DNA of 64,000 nucleotides, taken from NCBI GenBank assembly GCA_003255065.1, contig QAOA01000736.1:205999-269998 (forward strand), given 5' to 3'. Under the pieces are notes generated by a model, which did no database searches, was not told the origin of the DNA, and worked only from the letters and a program-made list of their open reading frames with translations. The stretch's first letter is position 1; every line of letters begins with the position of its first letter. Source of the DNA: Cercis canadensis. Its lineage: Eukaryota; Streptophyta; Magnoliopsida; Fabales; Fabaceae. Positions 46,366-57,351 of the stretch are shown here, one piece after another. A program made the position numbers and the translations under genes.

Positions 46366-48832
46366 ATGACGAGGTTATAAACAGCCCAACAATGGCTAAG
46401 AAGATGCTTTTGTATATTGGAAGAATGGAGCTAGATGACGACCTCATCCTTTTCCGAGACTTGCAGAAGCGCAATACTGATCGCAACTCAAGCCTCCTTC
46501 AGGTTTCGGAGGAGTTCGAATCTGACACTAAAGGTGAGTGCATACGCTCTAAGGATTATTTTGATTCTGTGCTAATGTGTTCTGTTATATACATGATTAA
46601 TTTTGGCAACACAGGCAAAACGGTTTTAATTTCTTTCTGTACATTAACACAGAAAAAAAAAATGGTTTCAAATTACTCTAAATTTTGTGTTGTAGTCATA
46701 TAGTTTTAATTAGTGTTTATTTGTACTAATAGTTCATGAAAATATGCAAATGCAGTATCAAAGCATTCATTCTATAGAATTCCTTCGGGGAAGAAAGAAT
46801 CCGGGGTTGAGCATCTCGTTGAAACCTACAAAAATGATTATGATTGGTATGCAATACATATAACTCGTTAGAATTAGCAAATATTCTGTGTGTGAATCAT
46901 AAGATAAATGATAATAGATTAATTTGTGATGTATTATTTTTTTTTAAGGTTATTATACTATACCAAGAAGATATGTGATACTCTTTGATGTGGTAGCATA
47001 ATAATCGTTGATGTTAAAAGTAAGAGTAAAACTTATTTTTAGTCATTGAAAAATGCTTTTACAGACACTTTAGTATTTCATTTATTTTTTGTGCCAATTG
47101 AGTTTTCGAATTTATATTTTGTTTGCTAATTTAGTCCTCCGCTAAGGTACGTTAGTGAAATTTGACAAAAATTGTCACTGACACGTTAAGTGCTAACTTG
47201 ACTATTATGTGGCGATGTGACGCATTAAAAGATTAAAAAAAACCTCCTCCTTCATTTCTCTCTCTCTCTTCCCCGACTGCCCCTCCCTCTCTATGCAACT
47301 CCCATCACCTTCATTCAAAATCATTTGATGTTAAAAATAATTAATTTTGACTATTAAAAATAAACGGCAAAGTTTAATGCTTCCACATCAACAGTTGTTA
47401 CGTTGCTACATCAAGAAAGTATTAAATATTTTTCTATTATGTGAAAAAGTTCCTTGTTTTTATGTTATTACAATAGTGATTATTTGCGTTATTAACCCAA
47501 AGAAATAACCCATTGCATGTGTAAATAGGTTAAAAACACCACCAGCAACTCCTCTATTTCCATCTCTAGAAATGGAACCAACCGGACCTCATCAACTTGT
47601 CATGCAAAAGGAGATACCAATCATTCAGCCTCTTTCAAGGGTATGTCACTAAACTCGCCCATATTGATCATCATTCTCACTTTTTCTCACACAAGCAAAT
47701 TAATTATACAGAGTTTATGTAATTGTTATTAAGATTTATTTAAAAAAAAAATTGTGAACTAAGCAAGAAAATGACTTCAATGTGGGGTTTAATCACTAGT
47801 TTGCAGGAGGTGATTCCGAGGCATTGAAACCAAAGAGTGCAAGGGATGATAAAGTAAACTCTACTAACTCATCAAAAACAAAACTCCCTAAGCGATCGGT
47901 AACTCCAAGTCACAACAGACAGAGACCAACCAGTGTTCCAAACATTGAATCTAAGAATAGAAATGATCATAAAGAAACTGGCACTCTCTCAAGCAATAGC
48001 AGTGACAATTGTAAAATAAAGCACGTGGTTGCAGCTAGCTATGCTAAAGCTTCTATAAAGAAAAGCAGTGATGCTGAATCTCTCACTTCAAACCTTCTGA
48101 AAAGCATGAGATCAAATGACTCAGAAAAAAAGCCTAAAAGTAGGGGTGTTTCTCCCTTGGTAAGATCAACAATTCAAACTCATATGCCAGAATTCTCCAA
48201 TGAGACACCACCAAATCTAAGGACAGATAATAGGTCAACTTCTACTAATCGCAGACGAATTGGTAATCCAACATCTGCAGTTCCAGGGATTCAAAATCCA
48301 GAAACCACTCCAAGATCACATAGGCGATCATGCTCACCAAGTGTGACTAAAAATCAGAAGCCATTAGAGGGAATAGAGAAAAATATGAAGATCCATAAAG
48401 AGAGCAACATTCTAACAGCAAGCATGAATGGAAGTAGAGCACATGTTATGGGAAGTAAAATGGTAGACAAAGTGGTGAATGCTAGAAAATCTGGCAACAA
48501 CCAAGTTGAGAGAGAAACAAGGCCAAAATCTCGAGGTTTAATCCACAATGAAACTTGTGGTATAGGAAGGCCACCCCTTAAGAATTCCATGGATATTTCT
48601 CTCAGATATACGGTATGATTCTTTCTTCCTCTTGCATCATGTTATGTTCACTAAGAGGGAAATAGAAACTACTAAGTTGATTCTTTTAAAATATTAGCAT
48701 ATTCAACTCATCAATCCATTGATAGATTAGATATTTATATTTAAACCAGATCAATTCATTCAATCTACTGTCTTATGTGATGGGAGCACACAGGAAAGAA
48801 AAGATAGGGAAACAAGGATGATCCACCGTTAA
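46362..48832 (+). CDS. BPP-like basic, Ser/Pro-rich protein (plant microtubule-associated family), 5 exons, 408 aa
   Basis: Exons: 46362-46533, 46756-46846, 47529-47640, 47800-48612 and 48794-48832, all with GT-AG junctions and matching phases. The N-terminus has DDDLILFRDLQKR. The DYDWLKTPPATPLFPSLEME block (about 86-104) is the signature of a plant family (BPP/FLO11-like proteins such as Arabidopsis At3g09000 and At2g40070) whose studied members bind microtubules. Residues 126-396 are low-complexity, rich in Ser, Lys, Arg and Asn, with repeated KPKSRG and RPTSVPN/RSCSPS motifs. The C-terminal exon (ERKDRETRMIHR) follows NSMDISLRYT, like the family's SLDMALRHMD end. The last exon is short and is the least certain part. 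Intron 2 contains a MITE fragment. Confidence 0.82.
47025..47235. mobile_element. MITE fragment in BPP-like intron 2
   Basis: The left end agtaaaacttatttttagtc and the following phrases gtgccaattgagtt and tttagtcctccgctaa match the left half of the MITE at 45081. No matching right terminal repeat is found, so it is truncated. Confidence 0.55.
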
Positions 48833-49537
48833 CCAGTACCAATGTATTGCTCTTACGCTTGTCTCAGATAATATTCGAAGCAAATTGGGGAAACCAAGAA
48901 GATATTATAGGACCCTATCATGCCTAAGCGCCCACCTCAGTGGTTGTGTGAGCAAATTGTCCCCACATGATGTAGCAGTGATCTTTTCTTCTCGAATGGA
49001 GTCGCTTATGTCATGTAGAAAATGTTGATCTTCCTGCTCAACATGTAAGCATGATACATATATAGATGCTACGTTATAGTTCTAGTGATCAGATTAAGCA
49101 CCAATTTTCTACTCAAGTTCCCTTGAGTCTTCTGATCTGATAAATTTAATGGATGTGAGCAGAAGAGTACATATTTTTAAAATCAGTACTCCAAATTTGC
49201 CTGATGTTTGAATTTTCTATTGCTATTTGAGACTTAGTACATTGCAATAAATTACGTAAATTGACATAGTAAAATTGAAAAAGAAAAGTATTAATTTAAA
49301 TACATTAATTGCTGGATTCTAAATTACATGGCTAGTTCAAATTGTAAACTAGTCTGTGAATCAATGAGATCAATGGACACTGATGAAGGTACTCTGTGAG
49401 ACTTCAAAACTCCGGTAGTTAGCAACCCTTACCAAACCATATATAGTTCAAGGCAATGACCATGATCAAACCATCCAAATCAATGAAGTTTCGCTTTTCA
49501 TATCATCAAACACCTTCTTAGTACATAGCAACATCGC
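48833..49537. other. 3' flank of the BPP-like gene
   Basis: Probable 3' UTR then spacer. No other gene recognised. Confidence 0.45.
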
Positions 49538-50160
49538 ATTCTATTAAAGTTCATCTCAACTATTAAATATTAATGTGTTTTAATAGTTGATATAAACTTT
49601 AATGGAATGAATAACTCATATCAAAACAATATGATTCAAGTGACATGACCAGATTCAAATCTTCATTGACAAGCCTTGTTCCAGTTCCTAGATGACTAGC
49701 TACATATTTCGCTATCCTATCAGCTATCATAGTAGCTTCTGTTAGTTTATGACTTTATGGGACGAGATAATAGTTGTATGTGTAAAAAATAAATGATAGC
49801 TGAAAAAAGGGAGTAAAAGGAAATGGGAAGAGAAATGTTACAGTGACTNATTCTATTAAAGTTCATATCAACTATTAAATATTAATGTGTTTTAATAGTT
49901 GATATGAACTTTAATAGAATGAATAACTCATATCAAAACAATATGACTCAAGTGACATGATCGGATTCAAATCTTCATTGACAAGCCTTGTTCCAGTTCC
50001 TAGATGACTAGCTACATATTTCGCTATCCTATCAGCTATCATAGTAGCTTCTGTTAGTTTATGACTTTATGGGACGAGATAATAGTTGTATGTGTAAAAA
50101 ATAAATGATAGCTGAAAAAAGGGAGTAAAAGGAAATGGGAAGAGAAATGTTACAGTGACT
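49538..50160. repeat. Direct duplication across single N at 49849 (contig-end overlap)
   Basis: 49538-49848 is repeated as 49850-50160 with about six substitutions (catctcaac versus catatcaac, gatataaac versus gatatgaac, gaccagatt versus gatcggatt). The right contig begins exactly at a hairpin. Confidence 0.88.
49850..49920. repeat. Near-perfect 71-bp hairpin (30-base arms)
   Basis: Arm attctattaaagttcatat... pairs without mismatch over about 30 bases with ...atatgaactttaatagaat, around a loop of about 10 bases (tattaatgtg). The overlapping allele at 49538-49609 has three arm substitutions. It is too short for a usual MITE with target duplication and has no T-run terminator. Confidence 0.75.
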
Positions 50161-50645
50161 TGACAATGGGTAGTAGTTGAATGAAAATGCTTAGATATTA
50201 AAGGAAAGTAGTATAGGTGCAAGGCTTGTTTCTTTTTATACTCTCTCTCTTGCACTCTTACATCAGCTACTAGTGTCTATTTATAGGCTTCTTATAACCG
50301 TCTAAGTATGCCGGTTTTGTAGTAGATTTTTCTTTTTAGTTCTAGACTTTTCTTTTGTAGTTGTTAGTCTAGATTTTTCTATTAGTTTATTTTCTTTTCA
50401 CTAATCTGCCAACTTCTAGTATTTTCTACTGTCTTCCGCAGCTTCTTTTCTTCCTTACTTGGTGTTGATGATATTTCTAGTATGGCGGTGGAGCTTCTTC
50501 CATTCTTTGGATATTTCTGGAATAATTCAGAAATGTGTGCTATTGTTTTAACAGCTTCGCTAAAAGCATGCTGCACCTCAGTCCGCTGGATAGTTTGGAT
50601 TATTGACCTGCAAGATTGAATGATAAGGCCATATATGGATGGCTA
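50161..50645. other. Spacer, no gene supported
   Basis: A minus-strand open frame near 50382-50600 (containing EVQHAFSEAVKTIAHISELF) could be an exon or an old retroelement piece, but neither family nor splice partners were found. Confidence 0.35.
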
Positions 50646-50821
50646 TCAGTGGAGGTTGTTGATGTGATCAATTGGATTTGCTACTTGTGAGTCAGATTCC
50701 ACCTCCAGAAAAGAATAGTCATTCCTACTAGCTATGACCAGCACAAAACCCAGCTCCCATTGCTGTCTCTAAATACCCCACGTGCTCCTATTTTACCTGG
50801 GTTTGAAGCTGGTGAACCATC
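50646..50821 (-). mobile_element. LINE-type RNase H domain relic
   Basis: Minus-strand translation gives DGSPASNPGKIGARGVFRDS. After a frameshift it continues with FLEVESDSQVANPID. This is the D-G-S...NPG.G..GV.RD...E.DS order of RNase H domains in plant L1 elements and their domesticated relatives. Stop codons follow and no reverse transcriptase is adjacent. Confidence 0.7.
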
Positions 50822-50905
50822 CTAGTTAAGCTTAGTTAACATTATCAGATGTGATATATATAATTTATAATCACGTCTAACAGTTCTGCCAATTAAACTA
50901 CTGTC

Positions 50906-51288
50906 TGTTGAATTATAAACTTGATCCAATCCATAATCAAAAGCCCAAGACCCAAATAAAGTGAAAGATATTTACAAGAAAATTCCTAGAATTTTTTAGT
51001 TAGTGCATGATATTTTATCTCCAAGTTAGATATGTCATTTCCAAGTCAAGTGACTAATTTCTAAGATGGATAACTCATCTCTCATAGTCATTAGCTTTTA
51101 TTATGTAATTTATGTTTTGTGGTATATGTTGATTGTATTCCTCTATAAATAGAGAGGCTTGTAAGTTGTTTTTAATCAAGCAAAAAATCTGAGAGTATTT
51201 TCAATAACAAGCTTCTTCTTCTCCTTAAGCGAGTTGTATTAGAGAGTTTGAGAGTTTAGTTATTTTTTGAGTGAGTTTCCTTCCAACA
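50906..51288 (+). mobile_element. Solo LTR, 383 bp, Copia-like
   Basis: Starts TGTTG and ends CAACA, a perfect short inverted repeat. Flanks are ctgtc (50901-50905) and ctgcc (51289-51293), a 5-bp target duplication with one change. A ctctataaatagag TATA box at 51142-51155 and a following R-like segment give plus orientation. No primer-binding site, gag or pol follows, so it is a solo LTR. Confidence 0.72.
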
Positions 51289-51293
51289 CTGCC

Positions 51294-52078
51294 TGCACTC
51301 CGATTTCAACGTGTCAATGTCAACCTTCTTGATCACTTAGCTTCTTAATTACTTGCTTGCTTTACGCGTATATGAGTGGTTTAGTGGTTGGAATTAATCT
51401 TTCTTCATACCACTCGATTCTATTGAGTGGATTTTGTATTCTGTTTAATAATGAAAAAGAGCTGTGACTAGACTCAATACCCAATAGATTTTCTCAGATT
51501 CTACTAAAATTTAGATGAAACTTCATGCTTTGGATAAGTTATTTGGCAAGATCAAGCTAATAGTGGCTTGCGTAAATAGTTCTGTCTTAATCCTTGATTT
51601 CATTTTAAAAACCCTCTGTAAAGCTGCGCAATGCTTGGTAGATATGGCTCAGTAGGCACAAATTTATCATTGCAATTGCTTCACAGGGTCTTCCAAGATT
51701 GTAAGTACTATTCATGAACTCTTTTAGCTACTCATGTGGTCTGCCACTTGTTATCTCAGGTCATCTGATGCGCGCTTGTGTGAACGTGTTTACAACACTA
51801 TCTGTTACCATAATTTTCTTAATGTTTAGAATTAGTATAGAAAATTGCTATGCTACCCCCTCAATAGTGGGAGTAATATTATCATCCCTCAAAACCCTTA
51901 TTTTGATAAAAATAACCACTATTGTAGGGTTCATTGTAAAACTCTTATGAACCAAAGTGGTATAGCATGAGTGAAAACAATTAAAACAATAATTAAGGTG
52001 TATAAATTGTCCTACACATAAAATGAAGTATTTTACTTAAACTTTTTTTTAAACCTTTTATGTATAACCCAATTTTTG

Positions 52079-52109
<31 letters not shown>

Positions 52110-53734
52110 TTTTTTGTTTTGTTTCTCACTAGGTGGCATCCACATCTTTGATATGAGACTAATCTTTATTTGAACTTTGACATGCTCTCGTCACTAGTAC
52201 TTTCAACAAGTTTCGAACCTTGACATCACCTCAAGATTTGCTTTACATAGAATTTAGTTTGCCAACTAAGTCACACATGATGATTCTCAATTTTTGTTTT
52301 TAATACTAATATTTAATTGTTTTCACTTACTTTAGTTCACACTATAATTCATTAGAGTCTCGTGCCCAAAAATCTATGTTAATTTGGCATGAAATAGAAG
52401 TTTTAACTTTTAAAAGAAGTGGTAGCATTACCCCACTTTCATTTGGAGTAGCATATTTGAAATAGCNAAACCTTTTATGTATAACCCAATTTTTGTTTTT
52501 TTTTTTCTCACTAGGTGGCATCCACATCTTTGATATGAGACTAATCTTTATTTGAACTTTGACATGCTCTTGTCACTAGTACTTTCAACAAGTTTCGAAC
52601 CTTGACATCACCTCAAGATTTGCTTTACATAGAATTTAGTTTGCCAACTAAGTCACACATGATGATTCTCAATTTTTGTTTTTAATACTAATATTTAATT
52701 GTTTTCACTTACTTTAGTTCACACTATAATTCATTAGAGTCTCGTGCCCAAAAATCTATGTTAATTTGGCATGAAATAGAAGTTTTAACTTTTAAAAGAA
52801 GTGGTAGCATTACCCCACTTTCATTTGGAGTAGCATATTTGAAATAGCATACTGGCCACGATTTTTATCACCTAGAATAGATATTTATCATAGTCATAAA
52901 TTACAATGACTTCCCGTGAGCTTTGATGATATTACACGACTATATTTCTTGTTTAAGAAATTACACAGACCTCTTTACAATTCACTTACAATAGAAAACT
53001 CACATTCCCGTGAGATATGTGTATTTCTTTCTAGATCGTAATCAATGTGTATTATCCAAAATTTTAAGAATTGTCACAAAGTATTTCTAAAATTCTTACA
53101 ATTAACCCACATCTAAAGGCTTATTAAGAGATCTAGTCCATCCTATGTATGTAGATGAGGAGTATCAGTATAATACTCATTCTCTTTATTTTCTACCATT
53201 TTCTCTGTTTGTGAATATTTCAAGCTTATTGAGATATAGGGAAGGTATATATATCCGTTAAACCATTATTTTTTTGAATCTAGTTAAAGTTATAAGCACA
53301 TTTTTTCCTTTTAAAATTTCAAGAAGTTCAAATTCTCTTAATATTTTTTTTAGTAATTTTGACTGACTCTGAATTTAAACACAAAATTTACAAACTATAA
53401 AGATGACATCAGTACTACTTGATCATAAATTATTTAGTAATTCCCCCAATATATTTAAAATTGCATTATAAACAAGTTAGATAAATGTCATACTTAACTA
53501 ACCAATTTATTACAATATTTCTCTAGTAAAAATAATAACAAAGTCATCTATCAAATGTTAATTTCAAAACAAGTTAGATAAATGTCATACTTACTAATAG
53601 ATTCGAAAATCTTGAAATCAGTCAAGCGGTTAGAAACAATCAAGTGGATTTTTCTTATTCTAAATATATTATGGTTGAGTTTTGACCCATTTGTATTTTC
53701 TAAACTAATTTATTTACTGAAGTACATAGATAAA
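51294..53734. other. Intergenic DNA, no gene supported
   Basis: Contains an N-join duplication and long T runs. About 52870-53000 carries phrases related to the MITE at 53735 (aaattacaatgacttcccgtgag), probably an older member. Confidence 0.5.
52051..52848. repeat. Direct duplication across single N at 52467 (contig-end overlap)
   Basis: 52051-52466 (416 bases) is repeated as 52468-52848 (381 bases). The main difference is a long T-rich run (about 52078-52125) that is much shorter in the right copy. There is also ctctcgtcac versus ctcttgtcac. Confidence 0.88.
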
Positions 53735-53973
53735 AGTAAATTACATTATCTTCCCTTGAAATCTGGTGAAAACTATATAGACATCTCTTACTTTATAACT
53801 TAACGTAACAAAAACTCTCCTTTCTTATTTCATAAGTTACTTACACCACTCTTTTGTTCGTTTTTAACATAATATGAATCTCCTCTTTATGTTTTACTGT
53901 CTGTAATTTTCAAAACAAGAAGAGAGGTTTCTATAATTGCGTCAAACTTCAGGGAAAGTTTATGTAATTTACT
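53735..53973. mobile_element. MITE of about 239 bp with terminal inverted repeats
   Basis: The left end agtaaattacattatcttcc is matched, in inverse, by the right end (agtaaattacataaactttcc on the minus strand). The similarity runs for about 50 bases with mismatches. Non-coding. The target duplication is unclear. A related fragment is seen near 58693-58740. Confidence 0.62.
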
Positions 53974-55880
53974 CTAAATAATTATAACATTGTACAAAAA
54001 TATAATGGCTCTAAAAGTATTGATTAGATTATTTTATAGTGCCTATCATGTAGAGAGTTTTCTTTTGTATATTTTCAAAATAGAAAGTGGGCATTTGTAA
54101 TTTCAACTCAGCTCGATAGAGATTGGATTAATTATTTCTACTATGTTAAATGAAAAATTGCCCACAATTTCAAAGACATATAGAGAACAAATTGAATTCG
54201 TAATGCTATCATTATTGAAAAAATTAGAACCTAGCTAATGTTTTTCTGCCTGTTACAATTACTGTATATGGTGTTATAAGCATCCAATTAAAGGACTTGA
54301 AATGACACTCTCACTAGCAAAGTCTCTTCGCCTTGATCATTACTCATTTACCAAATATGTGTGGTGAGTAGTTGTATGACAGAAAAATAGCCTTATATAG
54401 TTATTTGCAGCTGATAATTGAGCATCTCTTTGTGCACGTCTCTGATAATCAACAAAAGATGATTGAGATGATCACTCATCGGCAATTTACCTAGCTTTTC
54501 AACTTTGGAATGGCTCATTTCATTGGTGTTTGGTTTCCAAGAATTGTGGTTGTCATGCCACTAGCTGGCTAGCTGTATCCAAGTGAATTGCCAATTTATT
54601 ACNTCTCTTTGTGCACGTCTCTGATAATCAACAAAAGATGATTGAGATGATCACTCATCGGCAATTTACCTAGTGGGTAGGCATGTCTCCAAGAATGGCT
54701 AGCTTTTCAACTTTGGAATGGCTCATTTCATTGGTGTTTGGTTTCCAAGAATTGTGGTTGTCATGCCACTAGCTGGCTAGCTGTATCCAAGTGAATTGCC
54801 AATTTATTACTCTAGTTGAAATAAATATGAAACAATTGACAGTTGTAGAAGACAATTATTTCTTATACTAGTTACTTAGAGAGTCTATGAATATAATTAT
54901 GCATGATTACGATCGAAAAGTGAGTCAACAACACATATAATGACATGAAAATTGAATTTATAATTTCTTACAAATTGTCTAAATCTATTAACGCTCAATC
55001 ATACAATAGTAACTTCATTTTTACTTTATATATTATTAAGTTAGTCCAAGATTTTGATTTTTTTCTTTGGAAGTTACATAATGGTATAGCTTATTTTTCT
55101 TGCATAAATCTCATTTCACATATTTTTAACAGAATTTAAACTTAAAATATGTATAATAAAATACTCAATGATCAACCATTAGCATGTTTTTTTAAAGATT
55201 GTACTTGAGTGCATTTGTATACAGTTGAAAATGGGAAATTCATGTTAATTGGTATCAAGTTACAATTCACTCCAACCAAGATTAGATCTTAATTAAAATA
55301 CTTTTTAGTCCAAAAAGGAAACAAATTAGTCCATACACTTAGAGCTCAAATTTGGAAAAGGAGTAATAGTACAGTTATTAGGTGCCTCACAAAACCTCAC
55401 CAAACACACTTTGGATCCCGCAGATTAAAATTGGATCCAGTTAAACGGCTCAAAATATGGTTGTGCTGAAGTATTGTGAGGTACCAGCTAGCTGATGGTT
55501 ACTCTTTAGAAAAGTAAAGGACTAAACCTGTAAACAATTATTACAATTCAAATATTTTTTTTGTTTTTATAAGAACAGTTTTCATAAAGAAAATGTTTGG
55601 CATCTTAAATTGCTTTTGAATATTTGCATGTCGCAAAGGTTAGAAAATGACTGAATCAAGAATATGGGATGATAACTTTTGCAATATTTGACACTAACAA
55701 AGAAATGATACGTTGCCCATTCATTATGAGCCAGCAATAGCAAACCTTTATTGTACTTATATACCCCTCTCTCTCTTTCTATTTGTGATGCCCTTATATG
55801 TTATGAGCCGCTGCGCGCTACACTGATGTATTCAACGAGTCTTTCCAAAAACTAACAGTAATACTGATGTTGCAGACACG
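53974..55880. other. Intergenic DNA, no gene supported
   Basis: Contains one N-join duplication (54425-54810). Otherwise AT-rich without recognised features. Confidence 0.5.
54425..54810. repeat. Direct duplication across single N at 54603, with a 29-bp indel
   Basis: 54425-54602 (178 bases) is repeated as 54604-54810 (207 bases). The right copy has 29 extra bases after cggcaatttacctag, bounded by a ctag microhomology. The rest is nearly identical. Confidence 0.9.
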
Positions 55881-56258
55881 TCACTCACACTTCTTCAATT
55901 GTGCCTGGCTGCCTGCTCCCACGGTCGTTAGCCATAGAGCCACTTTGGTTACTGACATTCCACTAGGCCCATCATTACCAGCTAAAGATGACACAAAAAG
56001 CCCTCTTGTAACTGCACCGTAAGACCCAATTGCAATGGGATCCAGATAGTATGGTGAGGACACACCATCGCCGTCGCCAATTGATAGAGAAATCACATCA
56101 ACGCCGACAGTTTCGGAAGTGTCGAATGCAGCAAGAATATCAGAATCGAAGCAACCTGAATTTTTCTAGCACACCTTGTATACTGCTAATCGAGCCTTGA
56201 GATCAGCAACACCCTTTGCGATGCCAGAAGCATAGCCGGACATGCTTGCTTTAAAAGC
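55881..56258 (-). pseudogene. Subtilase (SBT1-type serine protease) fragment
   Basis: One frame from 56258 to 55881 matches the plant subtilisin-like protease segment between the catalytic His and Asn regions: AFKASMSGYASGIAKGVA, KARLAVYKVC, NSGCFDSDILAAFD, VDVISLSIG, YYLDPIAIGSYGA, AGNDGP and WLTTVGAG. The conserved Trp after YKVC is replaced by a TAG stop (56168-56166). The catalytic Asp, His and Ser regions and the rest of the roughly 750-residue protein are absent, and similarity ends after TTVGAG. Intact subtilases of this group are secreted; this piece is dead. Confidence 0.88.
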
Positions 56259-56815
56259 GAGTTATATGAAGCTATCTATGACGACCCTGGTGCTGGCTTT
56301 TGGAAGCAACTTGATCCTGGATAAGCACAGAAGAGAAGCCATGAAAAAAATTTCCCTACGGCTTAACGGCAAGATTAAGAAGAAGTGTGAATAAAAAAAT
56401 AATTTCATCACGACGTCAGTACTAGACAGAGTTAGAATTTCTTTATTTTGTGAAATTTGAAAATCTAAAATATTTATTTTAAAATAAAGAATCAAAATGT
56501 TTATATAACTAAAAATTGTAATTGAGTTTATTATATATGCCTTGCCTATAATCTTATTCTGTGAAGTGGTCTTAGAGTTATATAATATAATTGCCAAACC
56601 AATATATGCCATCAACCACAAGAAAAGCAACCCTAAAAGAATTGCACTATACCTATAAAAAAAAAAAAATTGCACTATAAATTATGTGGTAAACGACTAA
56701 AATAAAGTTTCCTCCTTCTCAGTAGAAATCATAGTTTATCATGTTTGGTTGAAATATAAAGTAGGTGTCCTATGCAAAAGAGAGTGGCAGCGGTGGCCCC
56801 ATGAGAGAAAGTAGG
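56259..56815. other. Spacer between subtilase relic and NPF promoter
   Basis: No gene supported. The open frame on the minus strand is hydrophobic by chance from T-rich DNA. Confidence 0.45.
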
Positions 56816-57315
56816 CATGGCTGCTTCAACCCATTACCAAAATAAGAGGGCATTTTGTCATTTTCTAGTACTTATTCAACCAAGAACAAAATCATATAAA
56901 CATAATTTTTTTCGAAATATAATTTTGTCTCTCCCACAATTATTGCATATAGAGAAAGATTTTCTGGCTTCAAAACTCAAATTTTAGAGAGTCAAAACAG
57001 CAAATCCTCCCCTACATAAGAGGCCCTAAGCAGGGGTTGTGTGTGCAAAAGCCATATCTGGCTCCAATCTCTTTGCTTGGAATATTTGAGCTAGGGAGGT
57101 CATAGGCTTGAGCCCTTTACAAAATTAGAGGGCATTTTCTTTTTACTTATTTTCTAGTTACCCCTGCACACTTGTCCAAAAAGATTTTCTCTCCCCCACA
57201 ATTATTGCATAGAGAGAGAGAGATCCTCCTCCTTTATATTAGAGGTCCCACGGCAAATGTCATCTATGCAATAACCATATCTCTTTAATAGGAACCTCTG
57301 AGCTAGGAGGGCTAA
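56816..57315 (+). repeat. Tandemly duplicated promoter/5' leader of the NPF gene
   Basis: Unit 1 (about 56816-57104) and unit 2 (about 57105-57315) share, in order: agagggcatttt, acttattttctag-like, ctctccc.cacaattattgcata.agaga, cctcc..ctacata/ctttatat followed by agagg.cc, aa.ccatatct and gagctaggagg. Unit 2 lies directly before the start codon and has the better TATA-like box (57233-57240). No N separates the units and divergence is clear, so this is a genuine duplication. Confidence 0.68.
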
Positions 57316-57351
57316 GTTTCTACTTTGCAACTTCTTAGCAAGGAGAGAAAG

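Noticed and set aside
50382..50600. Minus-strand frame containing HAFSEAVKTIAHISELF
   Set aside because: Looks protein-like, but no family was recognised, no splice partners were found, and it lies between an N-join repeat and retroelement relics.
56262..56675. Minus-strand hydrophobic frame of 137 codons
   Set aside because: Phe/Ile/Leu-rich translation of AT-rich DNA next to the subtilase relic; no family features.
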